Shown: positions 24,802 through 33,646, counted from the first letter of the stretch. The stretch: 42,114 bases of DNA from Aciditerrimonas ferrireducens (GCF_023130475.1 NZ_JAKHEX010000010.1:36173-78286), one strand, 5' to 3'. Translations and numbers: made by a program. The notes: generated from the letters alone by a model not told the origin.

Positions 24802-25728
24802 TCAGTCGCTCTTGGAGAACGCGGCCACCGCGGCGCCGAGGAACAGCGCGGCCAGCAGGGCGGTGAGCCCCAGTTCGACACCGACCGGCACCCGCCAGCC
24901 GTCCCAGGTCATGGCGGCGCCGAAGAGGCGGCGGACGGCCGGCGAGGTGTGGACGTGGGCGAAGACCGCCCGGCGCATGGGGTCGACGACGTAGGCCAAG
25001 GGGTCGATCTTCGTGAGCGCCGCCAGCCACGCCGGCAGGGCCCGGAGCGGGAAGAGCGCGCCCGAGAGGAAGAAGAGCGGCAGGACGACGAACTGCATGA
25101 CCACCTGGAACGACTCGACCTGAGCCATGCGGGAGGCGAGGAGGGTGCCGAGGGCGGTGATGGCCAGGGCCGCAAGGAGCATCTCGCCCACCAGGGTCAA
25201 CAGCAGCAGGGGGTCGTAGGGCACCCCGACCAGGCCCGCCAGGGCCAGCATGATGACCGCCTGGACAGTGGCCACGGTGGCCCCGCCCAGGCACTTGCCG
25301 GCCACCAGCGCCCCGCGGCGCACCGGGGCCACGAGCATCTCCCGGAGGAAGCCGAACTCGCGGTCCCAGACGATCGAGACGGCCGAGAAGATGGCGGTGA
25401 AGAGGACCGTCATGGCGACCACGCCCGGGAACATGAAGGTCCGGAAGCTGGTGGTCGTGGCCCCCGGGATGCCCCGGGCCACGAGGGTCGAGAGGCCGGT
25501 GCCGAGGACGAAGAGAAACAGGACCGGCTGGACCAGGGAGGTGACGATCCGCAGGCGGTTGCGGGCGAAGCGGATGAGCTCGCGGCGCCAGACCACCCGG
25601 ACGGCCCGGAGGTCCTCCCGGAGGGTGCCCCCGGCCACGTGGACCGCCACCGGCGCCAGTCGAGGGGAACCGACCTCCTCGCCGGGCGGGACGGCCGCCG
25701 GGGGCAGCGGCGGACGGAGCTCGGTCAT
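24802..25728 (-). CDS. ABC-2 type transporter permease (DrrB-like)
   Basis: A 308-residue permease with six membrane helices after a Pro-rich cytosolic N-terminus. The ABC-2 family blocks VVWRRELIRFARNRLRIVTSLVQPVLFLFVLG, WDREFGFLREMLVAPVRRGALVAGK and FFLSGALFPLRALPAWL are all present. It forms an exporter with the ATPase encoded just upstream, whose stop overlaps this ATG (ATGA). The substrate is a drug, lipid or secondary metabolite, not predictable here. Confidence 0.92.
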   Translation of the reverse strand: MTELRPPLPPAAVPPGEEVGSPRLAPVAVHVAGGTLREDLRAVRVVWRRELIRFARNRLRIVTSLVQPVLFLFVLGTGLSTLVARGIPGATTTSFRTFMFPGVVAMTVLFTAIFSAVSIVWDREFGFLREMLVAPVRRGALVAGKCLGGATVATVQAVIMLALAGLVGVPYDPLLLLTLVGEMLLAALAITALGTLLASRMAQVESFQVVMQFVVLPLFFLSGALFPLRALPAWLAALTKIDPLAYVVDPMRRAVFAHVHTSPAVRRLFGAAMTWDGWRVPVGVELGLTALLAALFLGAAVAAFSKSD

Positions 25729-26807
25729 CGGCGCCTGGCCCGAATCCAGGGGGACGCGCCGAGGCGCTCCCCGGCGGAGGCCTCGGCGTCCCGGATGCTC
25801 CGGCCGGTGTAGGCCATGAAGACGTCGTCGAGGGTGGGCCGGGCGATGCGGACCGAGGCGATGGCCACCGGCAGCTCGGCGAAGAGGCGGGGCACGAAGG
25901 ACTCCCCGCCGGCCACGTGGAAGGTCAGGCCCTCGCCGCCCCTGGCGGCCTGGATTCCGAAGCGCTCGGCCAGGGCCTCGGCGGCCCGGGCGTCGTCGGC
26001 GGTCTGGATCTCCACCCGGTCCTGGCCGACGCTGGCCTTCAGGGCCTCGGGGGTGTCCATGACCACGATCCGGCCCTGGTCCACGATGGCGATCCGGTCG
26101 CAGTGCTCGGCCTCGTCCATGTAGTGGGTGGTCAGGAACATGGTGATGGCCTCGGCCTGGCGCAGCTGGTCCACGTACTCCCAGATGTGGGCCCGGGTCT
26201 GGGGGTCGAGGCCCACGGTCGGCTCGTCCAGGAACAGCACCCGGGGCGAGTGGAGCAGGCCCCGGGCGATCTCCAGGCGGCGCTTCATGCCGCCGGAGAA
26301 GGTCCGGACGATGCTCCGGCGGCGGTCGGCCAGGCCGACCATGGCGAGCACGGCGTCCAGCCGCTCGGCGGCCTGCCGGCGGGGCAGGCCGTAGAGCTCG
26401 GCGTGGAAGCGCAGGTTCTCCTCGGCGGTCAGGTAGTCGTCCAGGGTGGTGTCCTGGAACACCAGGCCGATGCGCCGCCGGACCTCGGCCCGGGCGGCCA
26501 CCACGTCGTAGCCGCCCACGAGCGCCGTGCCCGAGGTCGGCCGCAGGAGGGTGCAGAGCATGGCGATGGTCGTGGACTTCCCGGCCCCGTTCGGCCCGAG
26601 GAAGCCGAAGGTCTCACCCGGGGCCACGGCGAAGCGGATGCCCCGGACCGCCTCGAAGCTGCTGAAGCGCCGGGTGAGGTCCCGCACCCAGACGGCCGCC
26701 TCGGCCGGGTCCGGCAGGTCGGCCGGTGGGCTCCCGAGGAGCGAGCGGGGCCCGGCACCGCCCGGGGCGACCAGCGCGGGCTCGGGGGCACCGGAGGGAC
26801 CTGCCAC
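25725..26807 (-). CDS. ABC transporter ATP-binding protein (DrrA-like)
   Basis: A 360-residue ABC ATPase. It has Walker A GPNGAGKST, the Q-loop VFQDTTLDDYLTAEENL, signature FSGGMKRRLEIARGL, Walker B VLFLDEPTVGLDP and the switch His in TTHYMDEAEH. A C-terminal domain of about 90 residues is typical of DrrA-type exporter ATPases. GTG 26807 is chosen since TACGCT lies 6 bases upstream and longer frames run into the divergent acyl-CoA dehydrogenase gene. The first 45 residues are Pro/Ala-rich. Stop and permease start overlap (ATGA). Confidence 0.93.
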   Translation of the reverse strand: MAGPSGAPEPALVAPGGAGPRSLLGSPPADLPDPAEAAVWVRDLTRRFSSFEAVRGIRFAVAPGETFGFLGPNGAGKSTTIAMLCTLLRPTSGTALVGGYDVVAARAEVRRRIGLVFQDTTLDDYLTAEENLRFHAELYGLPRRQAAERLDAVLAMVGLADRRRSIVRTFSGGMKRRLEIARGLLHSPRVLFLDEPTVGLDPQTRAHIWEYVDQLRQAEAITMFLTTHYMDEAEHCDRIAIVDQGRIVVMDTPEALKASVGQDRVEIQTADDARAAEALAERFGIQAARGGEGLTFHVAGGESFVPRLFAELPVAIASVRIARPTLDDVFMAYTGRSIRDAEASAGERLGASPWIRARRR

Positions 26808-26813
26808 GAGGCC

Positions 26814-26819
26814 AGCGTA
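26814..26819 (-). promoter_or_regulatory. -10 box, leaderless start of the ABC ATPase gene
   Basis: On the minus strand TACGCT is 6 bases before GTG 26807. It sits in the 85-base divergent gap with the acyl-CoA dehydrogenase gene. Confidence 0.4.
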
Positions 26820-26892
26820 CCGGCGGGTCCGTTCGCCTCGGGGGCCACCCAGCCTCGCAGGGCCGGTGGCGGGGGCAATAGCCTTCGGGCCC

Positions 26893-28027
26893 ATGGACTT
26901 CGAGCTCACCCCGGAGCTGGCCGAGCTGCAGCGGACCGTGCGGCGCCTGGCCCAGGACAAGGTGGCGCCCCGGGCCCGGGAGATCGACCGGACCGGCGAG
27001 TACCCCCAGGACCTCTTCGAGGTCTTCCGGGACGCCGGGCTGCTCGGGCTCTGCATCCCCGAGGCCTACGGGGGCTCGGGGGCGGGGATCCTGGGCCTGA
27101 CCATCGCCATCGAGGAGGTGGCGAAGCACTCGAACACCGCGGCCCTCATGCTGCTCCTCACCCGCCTGCCCACCGGGCCGGTCATGATCGCCGGCTCCGA
27201 GGAGCAGAAGCAGCGCTACCTGCCGGGCATCGCCGCGGGGATCAGCCGAGCGGCCTTCGGCCTCTCCGAGCCCCAGGCCGGCTCGGACGTGGCCGGGATG
27301 CGGACCCGGGCCGTGCCGGACCCCGACCGGCCCGGCGGCTGGATCCTCTCGGGCACCAAGTGCTGGATGTCCGGGGTGCGGGAAGCCGACTGGTACACGG
27401 TGTTCGCCAAGACCGGGGACCCGGCCAGCCGGGCCCACGATGCCATCACCGCCTTCATCGTCGAGCGGTCCTGGCCGGGGGTCTCGGTCGGGCGGACCGA
27501 CCGGAAGATGGGGGTCCGGGGGGTCGACACCGGCGAGCTGCTCCTCGACGAGGTCCGGGTGCCCCCGGAGAACGTCATCGGGGAGGTCGGCGGCTTCCGG
27601 CTGGCCATGCTGGGCCTGAACGCCATGCGGCCCATCGTGGCCGCCCGGGGCATCGGGCTGGCCGAGGGGGCCCTCATGTACGCCACCCGCTACGTGAAGG
27701 ATCCAGTGGGAGATCGCGAAGTGCGCCGTCGAGATCGAGGCGGCTCGCCTCCTGACCTACCGGGCGGCCTGGCTGGCCGACCAAGGCAAGTTCACGAAGG
27801 AGTGGGTGCCGTTCCTCTCCATGGCCAAGTACCACGCCACCGAGCTCGCCGTCCGGGCCTCGGGGCTCGCGGTCCAGCTGCTCGGCGCAGCCGGCTACAT
27901 GGAGGACCACCCCACCGAGCAGTGGTACCGGGACGCCCGGCAGCTCACCATCGTGGAGGGCACCAGCCAGGTCCAGCTGGGCCTCATCGCCCGGGGGGTC
28001 CTGGCCGGCGACCTCTGGTGGGACTGA
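26893..28027 (+). pseudogene. acyl-CoA dehydrogenase, frame broken near 27700
   Basis: ATG 26893 opens an acyl-CoA dehydrogenase: helical N-terminus, IPEAYGGSGAG, FGLSEPQAGSDVAGM, GTKCWMSGV, and a beta-domain ending KMGVRGVDTGELLLDEVRVP. The frame is lost at about 27700 just after YATRYVKD. The C-terminal domain resumes in another frame at QWEIAKCAVEIEAARLLTYRAAW and runs to the stop at 28027, with the expected catalytic-region IVEGTSQVQLG. Intact relatives have about 12-13 residues here (the R.xFG.pI.xxQa segment that contacts FAD); they are absent, so a block was deleted with loss of frame. The join contains GGATCC at 27699. Either a fresh pseudogene or an assembly error. Confidence 0.8.
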
Positions 28028-28055
28028 TCCGGCGGCGCCCGAAGGGCCCGGTGCA

Positions 28056-29129
28056 GTGAGCGCCGCGCCGAGCATGGCCGACCTGGGCGGCTGGCCCGGG
28101 GTGCTCGGGCGGCTCCTGGCCCGCCAGGACCTCTCGGCCGAGGAGGCGGCCGTCGCCCTCGGGGAGGTCCTCCGCGGCGAGGCCACCCCGGCCCAGATCG
28201 CCGGGTTCGTCGTCGCCCTGCGAGCCAAGGGGGAGAGCGCCGAGGAGATGACCGGCCTGGTCCGGGCCATGCTCGACCACGCCGAGCCCCTGCGGCTCGG
28301 GGTGGAGGTCCTCGACACCTGCGGCACCGGCGGGGACCGCAGCGCGTCCATCAACGTCTCGACCCTCGCCGCCCTGGTCGTCGCGGCCTGCGGCCAGCCG
28401 GTCTGCAAGCACGGCGGCCGGGCGGCCTCCTCGGCCACCGGCTCGGCCGACGTCCTCGAGGCCCTCGGCGTGGCCATCGACCTCGGGCCGAAGGGGGTCG
28501 AGGCCTGCGTCGCCGAGGCCACCATCGGTTTCTGCTTCGCGCCCCGCTTCCACCCGGCCATGCGGCACGCCGCCCCGGTCCGGCGGGACCTCGGGGTGGC
28601 GACGGTCTTCAACCTGCTTGGCCCCCTGGCCAACCCGGCCCGGGCCCGCCTGCAGCTCGTCGGGGTCAACGACCCGGCCCTCGCGGAACGGATGCTGGCC
28701 GTGCTCGTGGCGAACGGGGCCCGGCGGGCCATGGTGGTCCACGGGGCCGACGGCCTCGACGAGCTCTCCACCACCGGGCCGAGCCACGCCCTCTTCTATG
28801 ACCGCGACGCCGCCCCCGGGGGGTCGACCACGGCGCTCGTGGTCGACCCGGCGGCCCTCGGGCTGGCCCCGGCCCGCCTCGCCGACCTCCGGGGCGGGGA
28901 CCCGGCCACGAACGCCCGCTTCGCTCGGGAGGTCCTGGCCGGCGCCCCAGGGCCCCGGCGGGACGTCGTGCTCCTCAACGCCGCCGCTGGCCTCCTCGTC
29001 GCCGGCCAGGTGGCCGACCTCGCCGACGGCCTGGCCCGTGCCGCCGAGGCGGTCGACAGCGGGGCCGCAGCGGCCACCTTGGACCGCCTCGTCGAGGTCT
29101 CCACCCGGGAAGCGGCCGCCGGCCACTGA
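28056..29129 (+). CDS. trpD: anthranilate phosphoribosyltransferase
   Basis: Transfers phosphoribose from PRPP to anthranilate in tryptophan synthesis. The PRPP-binding DTCGTGGDRSASINVST is near residue 88, followed by KHGGRAASSATGSADVLEALG, FCFAPRFHPAMRHAAPVRRDLGVATVFNLLGPLANPA and VVHGADGLDELSTTG. The length of 357 residues is normal. The start is GTG 28056, with ATG 28074 as an alternative. No other trp genes are in the window, so it stands alone. The last codons are the first unit of a 12-bp tandem repeat. Confidence 0.95.
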   Translation: MSAAPSMADLGGWPGVLGRLLARQDLSAEEAAVALGEVLRGEATPAQIAGFVVALRAKGESAEEMTGLVRAMLDHAEPLRLGVEVLDTCGTGGDRSASINVSTLAALVVAACGQPVCKHGGRAASSATGSADVLEALGVAIDLGPKGVEACVAEATIGFCFAPRFHPAMRHAAPVRRDLGVATVFNLLGPLANPARARLQLVGVNDPALAERMLAVLVANGARRAMVVHGADGLDELSTTGPSHALFYDRDAAPGGSTTALVVDPAALGLAPARLADLRGGDPATNARFAREVLAGAPGPRRDVVLLNAAAGLLVAGQVADLADGLARAAEAVDSGAAAATLDRLVEVSTREAAAGH

Positions 29130-29187
29130 GCCGGCCACTGGGCCGGCCACGGGGCTGGCTCCTGGGCCGGTCACGGGGCCGGCTCGG
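29118..29187. repeat. 12-bp tandem repeat spanning the trpD stop codon
   Basis: Units of GCCGGCCACTGA type recur with drift at 29118, 29130, 29142, 29154, 29166 and (partial) 29178. The first unit encodes the end of TrpD and its TGA. Confidence 0.75.
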
Positions 29188-29191
29188 TCCC

Positions 29192-29473
29192 TCAGGCCGG
29201 GCCGAGGTCCCAGAGGGCCTCGAGGTCGTGGCGGCTGTAGGCCTGGAATGCGACCAGGGTGGTGGTCCGGCGGACCCCCGGGACAGCGGTCACCCGCCCG
29301 GTCACCACCTCGACCAGCTCCTCGTGGGCCCGGACCCGCACGATGGCCACGACGTCGCAGACCCCGCCGGCCACCGAGAAGACCTCGGTCACCCCGGGCA
29401 CCTCGGCCAGCTGCTCGGCCACCCGGGCGATGTCCGGCGGGTCGGCGTGGACCAGGACGAAGGCGTGGAGCAC
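29192..29473 (-). CDS. stand-alone Lrp/AsnC ligand-binding (RAM) domain protein
   Basis: A 93-residue protein consisting only of the alpha-beta sandwich ligand domain of Lrp/AsnC regulators: AFVLVHADPPDIARVAEQLAEVPGVTEVFSVAGGVCDVVAIVRV, then VPGVRRTTTLVAFQAY. There is no helix-turn-helix. Such proteins bind amino acids or small molecules and form ring-shaped oligomers; their targets are usually unknown. GTG 29473 has TAGGCT 6 bases upstream, so the transcript is probably leaderless. Confidence 0.88.
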   Translation of the reverse strand: MLHAFVLVHADPPDIARVAEQLAEVPGVTEVFSVAGGVCDVVAIVRVRAHEELVEVVTGRVTAVPGVRRTTTLVAFQAYSRHDLEALWDLGPA

Positions 29474-29479
29474 GCCCCG

Positions 29480-29485
29480 AGCCTA
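29480..29485 (-). promoter_or_regulatory. -10 box of the RAM gene, overlapping the exonuclease stop
   Basis: TAGGCT on the minus strand is 6 bases before GTG 29473, and its first three bases are the TAG stop of the upstream exonuclease gene. Confidence 0.45.
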
Positions 29486-30169
29486 GGGGTGCGACGGCCG
29501 GCCGGCCCGGCCCCAGCGGACCGCCCGGGCCCACGCTGGGGAGCGCTGGAGGTCCGAAAGGGTGCGCACGCCGTGCTCGGCCAGGCGATCCAGCAGGAGG
29601 TAGAGCAGCTCGGCGGTCGCCAGGACGTCGCTCGCCGCCCGGTGGGCCGGCTGGTGGTCGAGACCGAGGGCCTCGGCCAGCGTGGCCAGGCGGAAGTTCG
29701 GGACCTGGCCGGCCAGGGCCCAGCGGGCCAGGACCAAGGTGTCCAGGCGGGGGTGGGGCAGCGGCGGGTGCCGCACGGCCGTGAGGGCCGCGTTGAGGAA
29801 AGACAGGTCGAAGGGCAGGTTGTGGCCGACCAGGACGCAGCCCTCCAGGCGCCGCAGCACCTCGGGCAGCACCGCCGCCACCGGCGGGGCCCCGGCCACC
29901 ATGGCCGCCGAGATGCCGGTCAGCTGGGTGATGAACGGCGGGATCGGCACCTGGGGGTCGATCAGCTGCTCGTAGAGCTCCAGGCAGTGGCCGTCGACGA
30001 AGACCCCGACGGCGATCTCGGTGAGGGCCGCCTCGCTGGGCGAGCCCCCGGTGGTCTCCACGTCGACCACGGCGAAGCGGGCCTCCCGGGGCGGCCGGTC
30101 GGGCAGGAGCGGGTCGGCCTCGGGGGCGACCGGCGGGCCGGGGACGGGGCGGCCGAACGGTGCGGGCAC
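29483..30169 (-). CDS. DEDDh 3'-5' exonuclease (DnaQ/PolC-epsilon-like)
   Basis: A 228-residue exonuclease with all acid motifs: VVDVETTG (Asp and Glu), the Exo II region VGHNLPFDLSFLNAAL, and the Exo III His-Asp in HRAASDVLATAEL. It also shows the TGISAAMV segment found in polymerase III epsilon-like nucleases. GTG 30169 is chosen because TACCAT lies 6 bases upstream, whereas a longer frame would overlap the divergent mannosyltransferase gene. A stand-alone exonuclease of this kind may proofread or trim DNA or RNA ends. Confidence 0.9.
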   Translation of the reverse strand: MPAPFGRPVPGPPVAPEADPLLPDRPPREARFAVVDVETTGGSPSEAALTEIAVGVFVDGHCLELYEQLIDPQVPIPPFITQLTGISAAMVAGAPPVAAVLPEVLRRLEGCVLVGHNLPFDLSFLNAALTAVRHPPLPHPRLDTLVLARWALAGQVPNFRLATLAEALGLDHQPAHRAASDVLATAELLYLLLDRLAEHGVRTLSDLQRSPAWARAVRWGRAGRPSHP

Positions 30170-30175
30170 CCGGCC

Positions 30176-30181
30176 ATGGTA
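30176..30181 (-). promoter_or_regulatory. -10 box, leaderless start of the exonuclease gene
   Basis: TACCAT on the minus strand, 6 bases before GTG 30169. The divergent pimB' start at 30228 has the weaker CAGCAT at the same 6-base distance. Confidence 0.45.
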
Positions 30182-30227
30182 GGAGCAGGCTGGCGCGCCC
30201 AGCTGGCTGGTCTGCCAGCATGACCGG

Positions 30228-31388
30228 GTGCCTGAGCGTTGGCGGGCCCGCCACCTGCTGGTGACGAACGACTTCCCCCCGAAGGTGGGCGGCATCCAGA
30301 GCTACCTCTGGGAGCTCTGGCGGCGCCTCGACCCCGCCGAGTTCCTGGTGCTCACCGCCAGCTCCCACCCCGGGGCCGCTGCCTTCGACCGGCAGGCCGC
30401 CGCCAGCGGGGTCCGGGTCCTTCGGGCCCCCGGCCCCGTGCTCCTCCCGACCCCCCGGACCGCCGAGCTGGTTCGCAGCGTGGCCCGACGGAGCGGGGCC
30501 CGGGCCGTGGTCCTCGACCCGGCCCTCCCCCTGGGCCTCCTCGGCCCGGCCCTCGGCCTGCCCTACGCCGTGGTCCTCCACGGGGCCGAGGTGACCGTGC
30601 CGGCCCGCCTGCCCCTGGCCCGGGGGCTCCTGGCCCGGGTGCTGGCCGGCGCGGACCTGCTGGTGGCCGCCGGGGGCTACCCCCTGGCGGAGGCCCGCCG
30701 GGCATGCCGGACCCTGCCGCCGGTGGTCGAGGTGCCCCCGGGGGTGGACCTGGCCCGGTTCTCGCCCCTCGAGCCGGGGAAGCGGCCGGCGGCCCGGGCC
30801 GCCCTGGGGCTGCGCCCCGAGGGTCCCCTGGTGGTGAGCGTGAGCCGGCTGGTGCCCCGGAAGGGCATGGACGTGCTGATCGAGGCGGCGGCCCGCCTCG
30901 CGGCGGGGTTCCCGGACCTGGAGGTGGCCATTGCCGGGGACGGGCGGGACCGCCGGCGGCTGGCCGCCCTGGCGGCCCGCCGGGGCGCGCCGGTGCGGTT
31001 CCTCGGCCGGCTGGCCGACGAGGAGCTGCCGGCCCTCTACGGGGCGGCCGACGTCTTCTGCATGGTCTGCCGGGACCGCTGGGGCGGCCTGGAGCAGGAG
31101 GGGTTCGGCATCGTCTTCCTGGAGGCCGCGGCCTGCGGGGTGCCCCAGGTGGCGGGCCGCAGCGGCGGTGCGCCCGAGGCCGTGGCCGACGGCGAGACCG
31201 GCTGGGTGGTCGACCGCCCCGGGGACCCGGCCGCCGTGGCTGCCGCCCTGCGCCGGGCCCTCGTCGACCCCTGCCGCCGGACGGCCATGGGGGCCGCGGC
31301 CCGACGCCGAGCGGAGCGGCTCGCCGACTACGACCGGCTGGCACGTAGGCTTGGGGCGGCCCTCGCCCGGCTCAGCCAGCCCGGCTGA
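30228..31388 (+). CDS. pimB: GT4 glycosyltransferase, PimB'-like phosphatidylinositol-mannoside mannosyltransferase
   Basis: A 386-residue GT-B enzyme closely resembling actinobacterial PimB', which adds the second mannose to phosphatidylinositol monomannoside using GDP-mannose at the inner face of the membrane. The N-terminus LLVTNDFPPKVGGIQSYLWEL and the C-terminal SRLVPRKGMDVLIEA, GGLEQEGFGIVFLEAAACGVPQVAGRSGGAPEAVADGETGWVVD are the family blocks, including the EX7E motif. GTG 30228 opens the gene. It is followed by SRPBCC, ROK kinase and, further on, an acyltransferase, a gene set also found together in other actinobacteria. Confidence 0.88.
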   Translation: MPERWRARHLLVTNDFPPKVGGIQSYLWELWRRLDPAEFLVLTASSHPGAAAFDRQAAASGVRVLRAPGPVLLPTPRTAELVRSVARRSGARAVVLDPALPLGLLGPALGLPYAVVLHGAEVTVPARLPLARGLLARVLAGADLLVAAGGYPLAEARRACRTLPPVVEVPPGVDLARFSPLEPGKRPAARAALGLRPEGPLVVSVSRLVPRKGMDVLIEAAARLAAGFPDLEVAIAGDGRDRRRLAALAARRGAPVRFLGRLADEELPALYGAADVFCMVCRDRWGGLEQEGFGIVFLEAAACGVPQVAGRSGGAPEAVADGETGWVVDRPGDPAAVAAALRRALVDPCRRTAMGAAARRRAERLADYDRLARRLGAALARLSQPG

Positions 31389-31497
31389 GGACCTCCGGCC
31401 GGGGAGCGCCAGCCGCCCGGCCGGGCAGCCAGGAGCGAGGGGGGACCCGGGGGCCGGCGGGCCGGCTCCTCGGGCCGAGGGAGCGGGAGGAGCGCAG

Positions 31498-31923
31498 GTG
31501 GCCGAGCAAGCCGTCCAGCGGATGGTCGTGTCTGCCGATCCTGAGGCCTGCTTCGCCGTGGTGGCCGACGTGGAGCGCTACCCGGAGTGGGTGGCCGACG
31601 TGAAGGCCGTCCAGGTGGAGTCCCGGGACGAGGAGGGCCGACCGGCGGTGGTGGCCTTCCGGGCCGCGGCTTTCGGCCGGAGCACCAGCTACCGCCTGCG
31701 CTACGACTCCTGGAGCCAGCTCGACGGGGACCTGACGAGCCGCATGGACGGCTCCTACACCTTCCGGCCCCTGCCCGAGGGAGGGACGGAGGTGACCTAC
31801 AGCCTCGAGGTCGCCCTCCGGGTGCCCCTGCCAGGCTTCATCAAGCGCCGGGCCCAGAGCCGGATCGTGCACGCCGCCCTGGCCGAGCTGAAGAGCCGGG
31901 TCGAGTCCCAGATCACCGCCTGA
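31498..31923 (+). CDS. SRPBCC family protein (polyketide cyclase/dehydrase-like)
   Basis: A 141-residue START-like lipid or ligand binding fold. It opens QRMVVSADPEACFAVVADVERYPEWVADVKAV, the usual SRPBCC N-terminal strand-helix, and ends with the long C-terminal helix RAQSRIVHAALAELKSRVE. GTG 31498 has GGGAGGAG at good distance. Its TGA overlaps the next gene's ATG by one base (TGATG). In mycobacteria and streptomycetes such a gene lies near pimB', suggesting a link to envelope lipids; direct function is unknown. Confidence 0.85.
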   Translation: MAEQAVQRMVVSADPEACFAVVADVERYPEWVADVKAVQVESRDEEGRPAVVAFRAAAFGRSTSYRLRYDSWSQLDGDLTSRMDGSYTFRPLPEGGTEVTYSLEVALRVPLPGFIKRRAQSRIVHAALAELKSRVESQITA

Positions 31924-32924
31924 TGGGCGAGGGTCCCTACTGGCTCGGGGTCGACGTCGGGGGGACCAAGCTGCTGGGGCTCGCCCTGGCCGAGGACGGC
32001 ACTGCGGTGGCGAGCGCCCGCCGGCCGGTCCGGCCGGACCACGGGGGGGCGCAGCGGCTCGAGGACGGGGTCCAGGCGGTCCTGGAGGACCTCCTCGGCC
32101 AGCTGGGCGGGCCCGAGGGGGTGCGGGGCGCCGGGCTGGGCCTGCCGGGGATCGTCGGGGCCGACGGGCGGCTCCGGCGGGCCCCGAACCTGCAGGCGGC
32201 CGAGGGGGTCCCGGTGCTCGACCTCTTGGAGCGGGCCCTCGGGGCCGTCGGGGTGCGCGACGCCGAGGTGGCGGCCGACAACGACGCCACCTGCGCCACC
32301 CTGGCCGAGTGGCGCTTCGGGGCGGCCCGGGGGGCCAGCGACGTCGTCGTGGTGACCGTGGGCACCGGGATCGGCGCCGGGCTGGTCGTCGGGGGTCGCC
32401 TGGCCCGGGGGGCCCGGGGGGCGGCCGGGGAGGCCGGCCACCAGGTGGTCCACGCCGGGGGCCGGCGCTGCCCCTGCGGCAGGCGGGGCTGCTGGGAGCG
32501 CTACGCCTCGGGGACCGCCCTCGGGTGGATGGCCCGGCGGGCGGCCCGGGCCGGCCGGCTGCCCGGACCCCTGGCGGCCGCCGGGGGGCGGCCCGAGCGG
32601 GTGACCGGGGAGCTGGTGGGAGCGGCCGCCACCGCCGGGGACCCCGACGCCCTGGCCCTCGTGGACGAGCTGGGCCGCTGGCTGGCCATCGGGGTGGCCA
32701 ACCTGGCCGAGGTCCTCGACTGCGCCCTCGTGGTCCTCGGCGGCGGCGTGGTGGCCATCGGCGAGCCGCTCCTCGCCGCGGTGCGCCGGCACCTACGGGA
32801 CCCGCTCGTGGCCGGGGAGGGTCGTCTGGACGTGGAGGTGGTGGCGGCGGCCGTCGGGCCCCTGGCCGGGGCCCTCGGTGCGGCGGCCCTGCCCCGGGAG
32901 CAGCGGGCGGCGGAGCCCGCGTGA
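31923..32924 (+). CDS. ROK family glucokinase-like protein
   Basis: A 333-residue ROK kinase phosphorylating glucose or a related sugar with ATP. The ATP loop is LGVDVGGTKLLG, the sugar-site residues lie in GLPGIVGADG and AADNDATCATLAEWRFG, then TVGTGIGAGLVVGG, GEAGHQVVHAGGRRCPCGRRGCWERYASG with the three zinc cysteines and EAGH/E motifs. It is coupled to the SRPBCC gene upstream and overlaps the next GTG (GTGA). The C-terminal Ala-rich tail is short. Confidence 0.92.
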   Translation: MGEGPYWLGVDVGGTKLLGLALAEDGTAVASARRPVRPDHGGAQRLEDGVQAVLEDLLGQLGGPEGVRGAGLGLPGIVGADGRLRRAPNLQAAEGVPVLDLLERALGAVGVRDAEVAADNDATCATLAEWRFGAARGASDVVVVTVGTGIGAGLVVGGRLARGARGAAGEAGHQVVHAGGRRCPCGRRGCWERYASGTALGWMARRAARAGRLPGPLAAAGGRPERVTGELVGAAATAGDPDALALVDELGRWLAIGVANLAEVLDCALVVLGGGVVAIGEPLLAAVRRHLRDPLVAGEGRLDVEVVAAAVGPLAGALGAAALPREQRAAEPA

Positions 32925-33646
32925 GGCCCGGGGCGCCCGAGGACCGCCCGGCCCGGCTCCGGGTCGGGGTGGCCCTGCCGACCTTCCGGGACGACGAGTT
33001 GGCCCTGACGGTGGCGAGCGAGGCCGAGGCGGCCGGGGTGGACGGGGTGTTCGTCTACGACCACCTCTGGCCCATGGGCCGACCAGAGCGCCCGGCCCTC
33101 GCGGCGTTCCCCGTGCTCGGAGCCCTGGCCGCCCGCACCGAACGTCTCGTGCTCGGCCCGCTGGTGGCCCGGGTGGGCATGGTGCCCGGCCCGGTCCTCG
33201 AGGGGCGCTTCGCGGCCCTCGAGGACCTGGCCCCCGGCCGGGTCGTGGCCGGCCTCGGCACCGGGGACGCGAAGAGCGCCGCGGAGCACCGGGCCTACGG
33301 CGTGCCCGCTCGCTCGGCCGCTCAGCGGCGCCGGTCCCTGGCCGCGCTCGGCGCCCGGCTCGCCGACCGGGGCCTGCCGGTCTGGGTGGGGGCCGGTGCC
33401 CCGGCCACGGTCGAGCTGGCCCGGCGCGCCGGCTTCACCGTGAACCTCTGGGCCGCCCCCCCGGCGGCCGTCGCCGACGCGGCCCGGGCCGGCCCGGTGA
33501 CCTGGGGGGGCAGCCTCCGGCCGGGCCCGAGGGCCCAGCGACGCCAGCTGGCCGAGCTGGCCCGGGCCGGGGCCCGCTGGGTCGTGGCCACCTGGCCGGT
33601 CGACCTGGCGGGCCTGGTCGACGCCGCCGCCCGCCTCGCCGACTGA
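32921..33646 (+). CDS. luciferase-like (LLM) flavin-dependent oxidoreductase
   Basis: A 241-residue TIM-barrel protein of the luciferase-like monooxygenase / F420-dependent reductase group. It has LRVGVALPTF, AEAAGVDGVFVYDHLWPMG, FPVLGALAARTERLVLGPLV, and GRVVAGLGTGD. It is shorter than most members (about 300 residues): the middle insertion is reduced and the C-terminus is compact. FMN or F420 use cannot be decided. GTG 32921 overlaps the ROK stop. Confidence 0.85.
   Translation: MRPGAPEDRPARLRVGVALPTFRDDELALTVASEAEAAGVDGVFVYDHLWPMGRPERPALAAFPVLGALAARTERLVLGPLVARVGMVPGPVLEGRFAALEDLAPGRVVAGLGTGDAKSAAEHRAYGVPARSAAQRRRSLAALGARLADRGLPVWVGAGAPATVELARRAGFTVNLWAAPPAAVADAARAGPVTWGGSLRPGPRAQRRQLAELARAGARWVVATWPVDLAGLVDAAARLAD

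Noticed and set aside
29118..29160. GCCACTG motifs resembling the B12-box of cobalamin riboswitches
   Set aside because: They are simply units of the 12-bp tandem repeat after trpD; no riboswitch helices surround them and no B12-related gene follows.
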